DNA of 13,519 nt from CAYWJA01 sp964458485 (GTDB lineage: Bacteria > Patescibacteriota > Gracilibacteria > UM-FILTER-43-11), in assembly GCA_964458485.1 (NCBI GenBank), contig CAYWJA010000040.1, positions 1 to 13,519 on the forward strand, written 5' to 3'. Positions 1-5,628 of the stretch are shown in pieces. The stretch's first letter is position 1. Every line of letters starts with the position of its first letter. A program made the translations under genes and the position numbers. A model generated the notes under the pieces. The model did not search any database and had not been told where the DNA came from. It saw nothing but the letters and a program-made list of their open reading frames with translations.

Positions 1-1117
1 GCCTTTTAGGATCCCAAAGTATTGTAAGAACTTTTTTATTACCAGTTGTTTTCTTCAGGCTATAAAAAGGCTGACTTAAATCTGGCACCTGGCCTACCTG
101 AGCTTCTTTGAATTTTGGCTGGGATTCTGGTTGAGGCTGAGGGGGTGTGGGTGGTGTTGGGGGAGGGGCGGGGGGATTAATCGGACTATCTACAATAGTA
201 GTTTTATAAAAATTATAACCAACAGTATTACACTCAGCTGATGATGTTGCGTTAAATAATCTGGAGTATCCTGGGTAGTCTCCTATAAATCCATAAACAT
301 AACTCTTTGTTGAATCAAATAACACACACATTTTTTTAGTGCACGTATTTTTATACTTAAGAAACCCAGGGTCACATATTAACTCTTGAGTTTTTGGCTG
401 AGGTTGGATTTGTGGCTTAGGCTGAGTTTTTGGCTGTGTCTGATTTGTAGAGTCAGAATAACTTTTTAAACCTTTATTTTTAATAATTAATGCACGATAA
501 ATATTTTCGCTTATACCTGCTCTGGTCATAGATGCACTAATTCCAAGTTGGCCGCTGCTCTTTTCAAGTATTCCTTTTTCTTTTGCAGCTTTTATATAAG
601 GTGCATACCATGCATTATTATTTACATCACTAAATATATTTTCTGACACAATAGAAGGGACACTGTACTTCTGGGAATTAACAATTATTTTAATAGCTTC
701 TGCTTTGTTAATTGTAGCTGCTGGCTTAAAAGTTTTATCCGGGTATCCGTCAATTATTCCATTAACTTTAGCAACACAAATGTATTTTGCATACCATGCA
801 TTTTTATTAACATCAGGGAAAAACACATAAGTTAAAGTGGAATAAGTATTTTTTGCTATACAGCTATCAATTTCTTTCTGGCTAAAGCTCGCATTAATAA
901 TAATTTTCGTAAATTCTACCCTATTAACCGTTATATCAGGCTTAAAAGTGCCATTCGGATAACCGGAAATGACATTTTTTTGATAAAGATACTTAATAGC
1001 TGTTTCATTTTTATGACCATTAATATCACTTAATCCTGATGCAATGGATTGATTTAGGTTTATTACAAATAATAAACAAAATAGTAGTGTAATTTTTAGG
1101 AAAGATTTAATTTTCAT
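1..1117 (-). CDS. Secreted SLH-domain protein, 3' end outside window
   Basis: The visible 372 residues run from an ATG at 1117 off the left edge with no stop. A signal peptide covers about residues 1-26 (KSFLK, then a hydrophobic run, cut near SIA/SG). Three S-layer-homology repeats follow at about 28-77, 99-148 and 162-211. The first two keep the ISGYPNGTFKP / IDGYPDKTFKP core and the third is degenerate. A Gln/Pro/Lys linker (about 223-244), a Cys-containing module (Cys 248, 259, 264, 296) and a proline-rich linker (about 311-333) come next, and a new module begins around 335 (KKVLTILWDPKR). SLH repeats generally bind secondary cell-wall polymers, so this is probably a surface-anchored protein whose effector domain lies beyond the window. 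What that domain does cannot be seen. The ATG at 1117 is chosen because the signal peptide begins there and a strong promoter lies directly upstream. Confidence 0.85.
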   Translation of the reverse strand, partial: MKIKSFLKITLLFCLLFVINLNQSIASGLSDINGHKNETAIKYLYQKNVISGYPNGTFKPDITVNRVEFTKIIINASFSQKEIDSCIAKNTYSTLTYVFFPDVNKNAWYAKYICVAKVNGIIDGYPDKTFKPAATINKAEAIKIIVNSQKYSVPSIVSENIFSDVNNNAWYAPYIKAAKEKGILEKSSGQLGISASMTRAGISENIYRALIIKNKGLKSYSDSTNQTQPKTQPKPQIQPQPKTQELICDPGFLKYKNTCTKKMCVLFDSTKSYVYGFIGDYPGYSRLFNATSSAECNTVGYNFYKTTIVDSPINPPAPPPTPPTPPQPQPESQPKFKEAQVGQVPDLSQPFYSLKKTTGNKKVLTILWDPKR

Positions 1118-1123
1118 ATGTAT

Positions 1124-1152
1124 ATGATAAGATAAAAAAATAAAAATGTCAA
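1124..1152 (-). promoter_or_regulatory. Predicted leaderless promoter of the partial SLH gene
   Basis: On the minus strand, a perfect TTGACA (1147-1152) and TATCAT (1124-1129) are separated by 17 nt. Only six bases lie between the -10 box and the ATG at 1117, so transcription should begin at or next to the start codon. No Shine-Dalgarno site is visible. Confidence 0.6.
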
Positions 1153-1160
1153 TAATAATA

Positions 1161-1189
1161 TTGAAATATAAATATTTATATGTTATAAT
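1161..1189 (+). promoter_or_regulatory. Promoter of the 194-residue orphan gene
   Basis: TTGAAA (1161-1166), a 17-nt spacer and TATAAT (1184-1189), with an extended -10 TG at 1181-1182. It lies back to back with the divergent SLH promoter, the two -35 boxes being 8 bp apart. The -10 ends 27 nt before the ATG, so the leader should be about 20 nt, and it has no Shine-Dalgarno site. Confidence 0.65.
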
Positions 1190-1216
1190 GTAATATTATA
1201 ACTAATCAAAATAACT

Positions 1217-1801
1217 ATGTTTCCAGAAGATGATATGTATTTGGAAGATTTTGAACCTGATATACTTAATCCTTTTTCTAGTTTTGATGAACTTTCCGAT
1301 GAAGGCTTAATGCTTAGATGTAAATTATTAAAAGATGGTTTTCCTTTGGATGAAGTGGATGATCTAAAACAAAGCCTGGAAGGAGAAGTTACAAAGTCTG
1401 ATCAGCTTGCTGAAAGAGGAGATAATATTCATGGAAAAACTAGAGAGAGTATTTCTGAAACACTAAGGTCCAGAGTAGATCTTTTAGTTAATCCAGATAG
1501 AGGCAGGATATTAACAGACTTGAAAGTTAAATTATTCTTTGTGTTAATCAAGGGGTTATTACATGAGGCTCCCGCATTTAATCGGGCATTTTCAATAATG
1601 GATGACCATATGCCGCCGGATGCCTTTCTTGAAGTATTAAAAGATTTATATAATAGGACAGAATCAACCCTGGATGATATGCGAGATGGAGGCAGGGAAC
1701 AAGAATGGCATGCATTATTTAACACAAGAAATATGATAGAGAGGAGAGTTGGCCAGATACAAAGAATTCAAGAAAGAAAGGCTAGAAGAAGGAAAAGATG
1801 A
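1217..1801 (+). CDS. Uncharacterised 194-residue soluble protein
   Basis: I do not recognise this family. The protein has no signal peptide or membrane segment. Its first 60 residues are strongly acidic (EDD, LEDFEPD, DELSDE, DEVDD). The middle is predicted mostly helical, with a hydrophobic helix at about 103-117 (LKVKLFFVLIKGLL), and the C terminus is a basic tail (QERKARRRKR). This acidic-to-basic polarity could suit a nucleic-acid or partner-binding role, but that is speculation. The start fits a strong extended -10 promoter 27 nt upstream, and the gene stands alone, transcribed divergently from an SLH gene and convergently with the winged-helix/phosphoribosyltransferase gene, whose stop is 24 nt away. 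The lone, well-placed promoter argues that it is a real gene. Confidence 0.7.
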   Translation: MFPEDDMYLEDFEPDILNPFSSFDELSDEGLMLRCKLLKDGFPLDEVDDLKQSLEGEVTKSDQLAERGDNIHGKTRESISETLRSRVDLLVNPDRGRILTDLKVKLFFVLIKGLLHEAPAFNRAFSIMDDHMPPDAFLEVLKDLYNRTESTLDDMRDGGREQEWHALFNTRNMIERRVGQIQRIQERKARRRKR

Positions 1802-1825
1802 GACAAAATGTTAGAAATATCAAGT

Positions 1826-2806
1826 TTATACTTCACTAATCACATCAAACCCTTTAAAGCTGCCTGTAATGGAGAGGCCTATGATTTTTTCTGTACAAAG
1901 TTTTTTTAATTTTATTTGTGTAGCAGTTTCATTTAATGTAGCGCCAGATCCTACAGCGTCATCTATTAGTAGAATATTTTTATATACCCTTTTTTCATCA
2001 GCAATGATCGTTCTTCTTGCATTTTCAATACGATCTTCCAATTTAGACAAAGTTTTTTGAGGTATAATTATATCTGTCTTGATTTTTATCAAATTGATTG
2101 TTGGTATATTAAAATCAAAATTCCTTTCAAGCTCTTTCATAAACTGCAATTCCCTTTTTACTGTTGGAGGTATAAAGCCAATAGCATCTATATTATATTT
2201 TTTTATTATTTGATCTACAAAGGGTTTAATGCCAGATACAAGCTCCTTAATAAGAGATCTGCTTTGACTCTGCTTTGCATATAAAAGCATTTGACCCAAT
2301 TTTGTTTTACCAAATCTTTCAATGCTATAAAAATCGAGATAAAAGAGTTTATCCAGATATACTTTATTGAATGATGATTTCAACTTAGTGAGCCCATTAA
2401 TGAGCCCATTTTTTTTTAATGAATTATATTTGTTAAGAGTTTTTACATATTCTTTTGCAGTTTTTTCTATTAGCTGATTAGTCTTTTGACACCAGTAAGC
2501 AAAACCCTCCATTCCATCTTTGCGTTCGCCAGCAGGAGTTATAGTTAGAAATGAATCCCTTATTTGTTTTTTAACATCATCGTCAACATCAAAATGATCA
2601 GTTTTTTTATCAGGTGATTTTTTTATAAGATAAAAAACTTTTGGCGGTTTACCTATTTTATAAATTTGATCTTTTTTTAGCAGCTTTGCCAATTGTTTAA
2701 ACAGTGCCTGCCTGCTTATTCCAAGGAAGTCAACAAGTTCCCTAGCAGTAACTTGCCCATTTTTTTTAATATATTTAATGATTTTATTTGATGTATCTGT
2801 TATCAT
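1826..2806 (-). CDS. Winged-helix / ComF-like phosphoribosyltransferase fusion protein
   Basis: 326 residues. Residues 3-60 form a winged helix-turn-helix (TARELVDFLGISRQALFKQL, followed by a wing ending in KVFYLIKK). A Lys-rich linker and a helical middle follow. From about 205 the protein resembles ComF-type phosphoribosyltransferases: IGFIPPTVKREL, then Q250-KTLSKLEDRIENARRT, then the PRPP loop ILLIDDAVGSGAT (278-290). The middle section at about 100-190 matches nothing I know. Known proteins with this logic, such as Bacillus PurR, are DNA-binding regulators that sense PRPP and no longer catalyse, whereas ComF takes part in competence. Here the fused DNA-binding domain suggests a transcription regulator that senses PRPP or a nucleotide; that role is inferred. 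The start is fixed because the winged helix begins at residue 3. A palindrome over its own promoter suggests autoregulation. Confidence 0.8.
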   Translation of the reverse strand: MITDTSNKIIKYIKKNGQVTARELVDFLGISRQALFKQLAKLLKKDQIYKIGKPPKVFYLIKKSPDKKTDHFDVDDDVKKQIRDSFLTITPAGERKDGMEGFAYWCQKTNQLIEKTAKEYVKTLNKYNSLKKNGLINGLTKLKSSFNKVYLDKLFYLDFYSIERFGKTKLGQMLLYAKQSQSRSLIKELVSGIKPFVDQIIKKYNIDAIGFIPPTVKRELQFMKELERNFDFNIPTINLIKIKTDIIIPQKTLSKLEDRIENARRTIIADEKRVYKNILLIDDAVGSGATLNETATQIKLKKLCTEKIIGLSITGSFKGFDVISEV

Positions 2807-2812
2807 ATCCTA

Positions 2813-2842
2813 AGTATATCATAGTTTACAGTTTACTGTCAA
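2813..2842 (-). promoter_or_regulatory. Predicted leaderless promoter of the winged-helix/PRTase gene
   Basis: On the minus strand, a perfect TTGACA (2837-2842), an 18-nt spacer and TATACT (2813-2818). Six bases separate the -10 from the ATG at 2806, so the message should be leaderless or nearly so. An AGGA at 2808-2811 is too close to the ATG to act as a normal ribosome-binding site. Confidence 0.6.
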
Positions 2843-2850
2843 CTGTCAAC
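2824..2850. promoter_or_regulatory. 27-bp near-palindrome, candidate operator
   Basis: This interval is an inverted repeat with 13-nt arms around one central base and only two mismatched pairs. It is also a tandem array of 7-mers (GTTTACA, GTTTACT, GTCAACT, GTCAAC). It contains the whole -35 box of the winged-helix/PRTase promoter, and a second TTGACA on the minus strand at 2844-2849. The position suits a repressor site, most simply for the winged-helix protein itself. Similar TTGACAG-type repeats also occur as plain intergenic simple repeats in some genomes, so function is not certain. Confidence 0.5.
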
Positions 2851-2913
2851 CATCAATTTTATCATCTTGTAATATTTTTTGAAAGGATTAGCTCCAAAAT
2901 ATTGTATTAATCC

Positions 2914-2942
2914 TTGAAAATATTTAACAAATACACTAAAAT
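2914..2942 (+). promoter_or_regulatory. Candidate promoter of the htrA-like gene
   Basis: TTGAAA (2914-2919), a 17-nt spacer and TAAAAT (2937-2942). The predicted leader is about 100 nt and contains the GCACTA repeat tract. The -35 overlaps the right arm of a 7-bp inverted repeat (AGGATTA 2884-2890 / TAATCCT 2908-2914). Confidence 0.4.
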
Positions 2943-2967
2943 ACGCCTTGCCTTAAAAATTTAATTA

Positions 2968-3042
2968 CAGTGCTCGTACTTCTAGTGCAAAAGTGCAGCT
3001 TAGAGCACTAAAGCACTACAGCACTAAAGGACTACAGCACTA
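2968..3042. repeat. GCACTAAA/GCACTACA tandem repeats with inverted half-sites
   Basis: From 3005 to 3042 an 8-mer repeats 4.75 times, alternating GCACTAAA, GCACTACA, GCACTAAA, GGACTACA and GCACTA, so a 16-mer unit occurs about 2.4 times. Just upstream lie reverse complements of the unit: CAGTGCT at 2968-2974, TAGTGC at 2983-2988 and AGTGC at 2992-2996. The leader of the htrA-like gene can therefore fold, for example 2983-2988 with 3005-3010. The tract ends 9 nt before the start codon. Confidence 0.7.
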
Positions 3043-3051
3043 ATATAAAAA

Positions 3052-4290
3052 ATGTTCTTCAAAAAAAATATTCCACACGGATTACTTGTACTCACCGTAA
3101 TAATTTCTATTTTAAGCGGTTTTATTGGCGGAGCATTAACAAACGACATACTTGGTTTAACAAAAAATAAGAATGGAGAAGGTAAGGTGCAACAAAAAGT
3201 AACTGAAAAAAAGGTATATGTAGAAGAATCCAGTATTATAAAAACTGTTAAAAAGGTTAGCCCTTCTGTTGTAAGTATTGTTATTACAAAAGATCTTCCA
3301 ACTTATAAACAACGATCATTTAATTCAGGTGATATTTTTAATGATCCGTTTTTCAGCTTTCCTTTTTATGAATATGAAAGAGATTCAAGCGGACAAGTTA
3401 AAAAAACTCCAAAAAAGGTTGGGGGTGGCAGTGGTGTTATTGTAAGTAGAGATGGCCTTATTTTAACTAATAAGCATGTGGTATCAGACACAAAAGCTGA
3501 TTATACTGTTATTTTAAGTGATGGAACTGAGTTTAAGGGCACAGTTGTTGGTCGTGATCCTTTAAACGATATCGCTGCACTTCAAATGAAGGATAAAAAA
3601 GGTAAAAAACCTACTAATTTGCAGGCAGCAACACTTGGTGATTCAGCTAAGTTACAAATTGGCCAGCGTGTGGTTGCTATAGGCAACGCCCTTGCAGAAT
3701 ATAATAATACGGTAACAACTGGTATTATTAGTGGCAAGGGTCGGGATATTAAAGCAGGATCTATTAATAGTACTGAATCTTTGATCAATTTATTACAAAC
3801 AGATACCGCGATTAATCCGGGTAACAGCGGAGGACCATTGGTGAATTTGGATGGCGAAGTGGTTGGTATTAATGTTGCGATTGCAAGTGGTGCTCAGGGA
3901 ATAGGTTTTGCAATTCCTATAGATGATGTAAAAACTGTTATTACTAAAATACAGAAAGATGGAAAAATAGTACGTCCATTTTTAGGTGTGCGATATATGC
4001 TTTTGGACGAAGAAAAAGCACAAGAATTAAAAATAGATGTAAAAGGCGGAGCCCTTTTGGTTGGTGGTAAAAATCAAGGAGAATTCGCAGTGGTACCCGG
4101 TAGCCCTGCAGATAAGGTAGGATTAAAAGAAAAGGATGTAATTTTGGAAGTTGATGGTAAAAAAATAACAACAAAAACGCCGTTACAACAAATGATTGGC
4201 AATAAAAGCCCCGGAGATGAGATTAGCCTGAAGGTATGGAGGGGTGGAAAGGGAATGACGCTGAAGGCGAAGTTGAAGGAGGCGAAATAA
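3052..4290 (+). CDS. HtrA/DegP-family serine protease, membrane-anchored
   Basis: 412 residues. A single N-terminal membrane segment (about 10-34) would anchor the protein with the protease outside the cytoplasm. The trypsin-like domain (about 60-310) keeps the full triad: His142 in LTNKHVV, Asp173 in NDIAAL and Ser259 in NPGNSGGPL. One PDZ domain (about 313-408) follows, with the carboxylate-binding loop FLGVRYM and the typical PGSPADKVGLKEKDVILEVDG. This is the usual layout of bacterial HtrA/DegP/DegS-type quality-control proteases, which degrade or refold misfolded envelope proteins. The family name is secure, but choosing between degP, degQ, degS and htrA is not possible for a one-PDZ protein from this kind of organism. 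The sequence between about 82 and 120, rich in Phe and Tyr, is probably the LA loop. The start follows a tandem-repeat leader with no clear Shine-Dalgarno site, and the stop abuts the inverted repeat at 4291. Confidence 0.93.
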   Translation: MFFKKNIPHGLLVLTVIISILSGFIGGALTNDILGLTKNKNGEGKVQQKVTEKKVYVEESSIIKTVKKVSPSVVSIVITKDLPTYKQRSFNSGDIFNDPFFSFPFYEYERDSSGQVKKTPKKVGGGSGVIVSRDGLILTNKHVVSDTKADYTVILSDGTEFKGTVVGRDPLNDIAALQMKDKKGKKPTNLQAATLGDSAKLQIGQRVVAIGNALAEYNNTVTTGIISGKGRDIKAGSINSTESLINLLQTDTAINPGNSGGPLVNLDGEVVGINVAIASGAQGIGFAIPIDDVKTVITKIQKDGKIVRPFLGVRYMLLDEEKAQELKIDVKGGALLVGGKNQGEFAVVPGSPADKVGLKEKDVILEVDGKKITTKTPLQQMIGNKSPGDEISLKVWRGGKGMTLKAKLKEAK

Positions 4291-4507
4291 CATTTCGCAA
4301 TTCGCATTTCTGATTTCGCATTCAAATGTCACATTCTGTATTTGGCATTTCCCCTTTGTCATCCTGAATTTAGTTCAGGATCCATCGTAAACGGGCTAAT
4401 CGTGGATTCTGACCCCGATGGAATCGGGACAGAATGACAAGTAGGTAAATGTAGAATGTTAAATGTAAGAATGACAATGCGAAATCAGAAATGCGAATTG
4501 CGAAATG
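4291..4507. repeat. 217-bp composite inverted-repeat element
   Basis: The outer arms 4291-4322 and 4476-4507 are perfect 32-bp inverted repeats. Each is built from degenerate ATTTCGCA-like 7-8-mers. Inside the arms, 4323-4355 and 4441-4475 are imperfect inverted copies rich in ACATT/CATTT words. The core at 4356-4440 has its own 7-bp ends, TTGTCAT (4356-4362) and ATGACAA (4434-4440). The left arm begins on the base after the htrA stop. There is no open reading frame or transposase, so this is a non-coding element that resembles a MITE or an intergenic palindromic repeat. It fills most of the 262-bp htrA-pilT gap. Confidence 0.85.
4356..4440. repeat. Core of the inverted-repeat element with two stem-loops
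   Basis: The first stem is ATCCTGAA (4361-4368) with TTCAGGAT (4374-4381), around a 5-nt loop. The second stem is ATTCTG (4406-4411) with CAGAAT (4430-4435), closed further by CCCGAT (4414-4419) and ATCGGG (4423-4428) around a 3-nt loop. Sequences of the GTCAT-CCTGAA-TTCAGGAT type recur between genes in many bacterial genomes, from memory. Neither stem has a T-tract after it, so a classical terminator is unlikely. Confidence 0.65.
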
Positions 4508-4526
4508 GCCTAAAGTAGGTTACAAT
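4498..4526 (+). promoter_or_regulatory. Candidate pilT promoter partly inside the inverted repeat
   Basis: TTGCGA (4498-4503), a 17-nt spacer and TACAAT (4521-4526). The -10 ends 26 nt before the pilT ATG, matching the spacing of other promoters in this window. The -35 lies within the right arm of the inverted repeat, so the element may have brought it. Confidence 0.5.
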
Positions 4527-4552
4527 TACCTCAACAAAATAAATATAAAAAA

Positions 4553-5623
4553 ATGGACTTATCATCATTAATAAAAGACGTTCTCACTTCACATTCGCCT
4601 GATCTTCATATGCAAATAGGTCAGCCGCCTATTGTTCGTGTAAAAACAGGGAATGTTGTTGCTGTAGATAAACAGCCAATCGTCACAAAGGAAGATATGG
4701 ATAAAATTGTTGACGAAATAACAAGTGAGTCGCAAAAAAAAGAACTTGATAAAGACCTTGAAATTGATTTTTCTTTTTCCATAGGGGATGCTGGGCGTTT
4801 TCGCGTTAATATTTATAACGATCGCTTTGGCAAAGCAATTGCTTTTAGAGCTATATCAGATAAAATTCCTTCTTTGCAGGATCTTGGATTTGGAACTGAG
4901 ATTGAAAGATTGTTGCAACTTCCCGCAGGTCTTGTTTTGGTTACAGGGCCAACCGGATGTGGTAAATCAACAGCGTTAGCATCAATGGTGGATTATATAA
5001 ACGAACATCGTAATGCCCATATAATTACAATTGAAGATCCGATTGAATATGTGTATCAGAATAAAAATTGTTTAATTACTCAAAGGGAAATTAAGGTACA
5101 TACCCATTCATTCGCAAGTGCAATGCGAGCTGCTATGCGCCAGGATCCGGATGTGGTTTTAGTGGGAGAGATGCGTGATCTGGAAACAATTGCTGCCGCA
5201 ATGACATTGGCAGAAACCGGGCATTTGGTTTTTTCCACACTCCATACAACCGATGCAGCGCAAACAATAGATAGAATAATCGATGTATTCCCGGCAGATC
5301 AGCAAGGTCAAATAAGAAGTCAGTTAAGTAACATACTAAAAGGCGTTGTATCACAACGTTTAATACCGCATGCCAGTGGCGAAGGCCGTGTTGCTGCACG
5401 CGAAATAATGATTACTAACGATGGAATTCGTAATTGTATTGCACAAAGTCAGATTTCTCAAATTTACTCCATGATCCAGATTGGCGGATCTGAAGGTATG
5501 ATATTAATGGATGAATCTTTGGCACAATTGGTTAAGGACGGACAAATCACAAGAGAAGATGCGCTTTCTAAGGCTAATGATTTGGAGGCGCTGAATAAAA
5601 AATTAGAATTAGTTGCCCAGTAA
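4553..5623 (+). CDS. pilT: PilT-type twitching motility ATPase
   Basis: 356 residues, the usual PilT length. The N-terminal PAS-like part (about 1-100) begins with the family's DLHMQIGQPPIVR. The RecA-like ATPase follows: Walker A GPTGCGKST (132-140, Lys138), the Asp box IITIEDPIEY, Walker B QDPDVVLVGEMRD (Asp200, Glu206) and the His box HLVFSTLHT. Near the end, GIRNCIAQSQISQIYSMIQIGGSEGM matches the AIRNLIRE region that marks the retraction ATPase rather than PilB. PilT hexamers drive type IV pilus retraction, and CPR bacteria commonly carry pilus genes for attachment or DNA uptake. No other pilus gene lies in the window. The stop is only 5 nt from the convergent SLH gene, so both transcripts must overlap or terminate inside each other. 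Confidence 0.95.
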   Translation: MDLSSLIKDVLTSHSPDLHMQIGQPPIVRVKTGNVVAVDKQPIVTKEDMDKIVDEITSESQKKELDKDLEIDFSFSIGDAGRFRVNIYNDRFGKAIAFRAISDKIPSLQDLGFGTEIERLLQLPAGLVLVTGPTGCGKSTALASMVDYINEHRNAHIITIEDPIEYVYQNKNCLITQREIKVHTHSFASAMRAAMRQDPDVVLVGEMRDLETIAAAMTLAETGHLVFSTLHTTDAAQTIDRIIDVFPADQQGQIRSQLSNILKGVVSQRLIPHASGEGRVAAREIMITNDGIRNCIAQSQISQIYSMIQIGGSEGMILMDESLAQLVKDGQITREDALSKANDLEALNKKLELVAQ

Positions 5624-5628
5624 ATTTT

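Noticed and set aside
2824..3042. CRISPR array or repeat-spacer structure
   Set aside because: Units are only 7-8 bp, adjacent with no spacers, and no cas gene is present.
4356..4440. Rho-independent terminator for htrA
   Set aside because: The two stems are good, but neither is followed by a T-tract. The symmetric structure fits a repeat element better.
4291..4507. Complete insertion sequence with transposase
   Set aside because: It is only 217 bp and has no coding frame of useful length on either strand.
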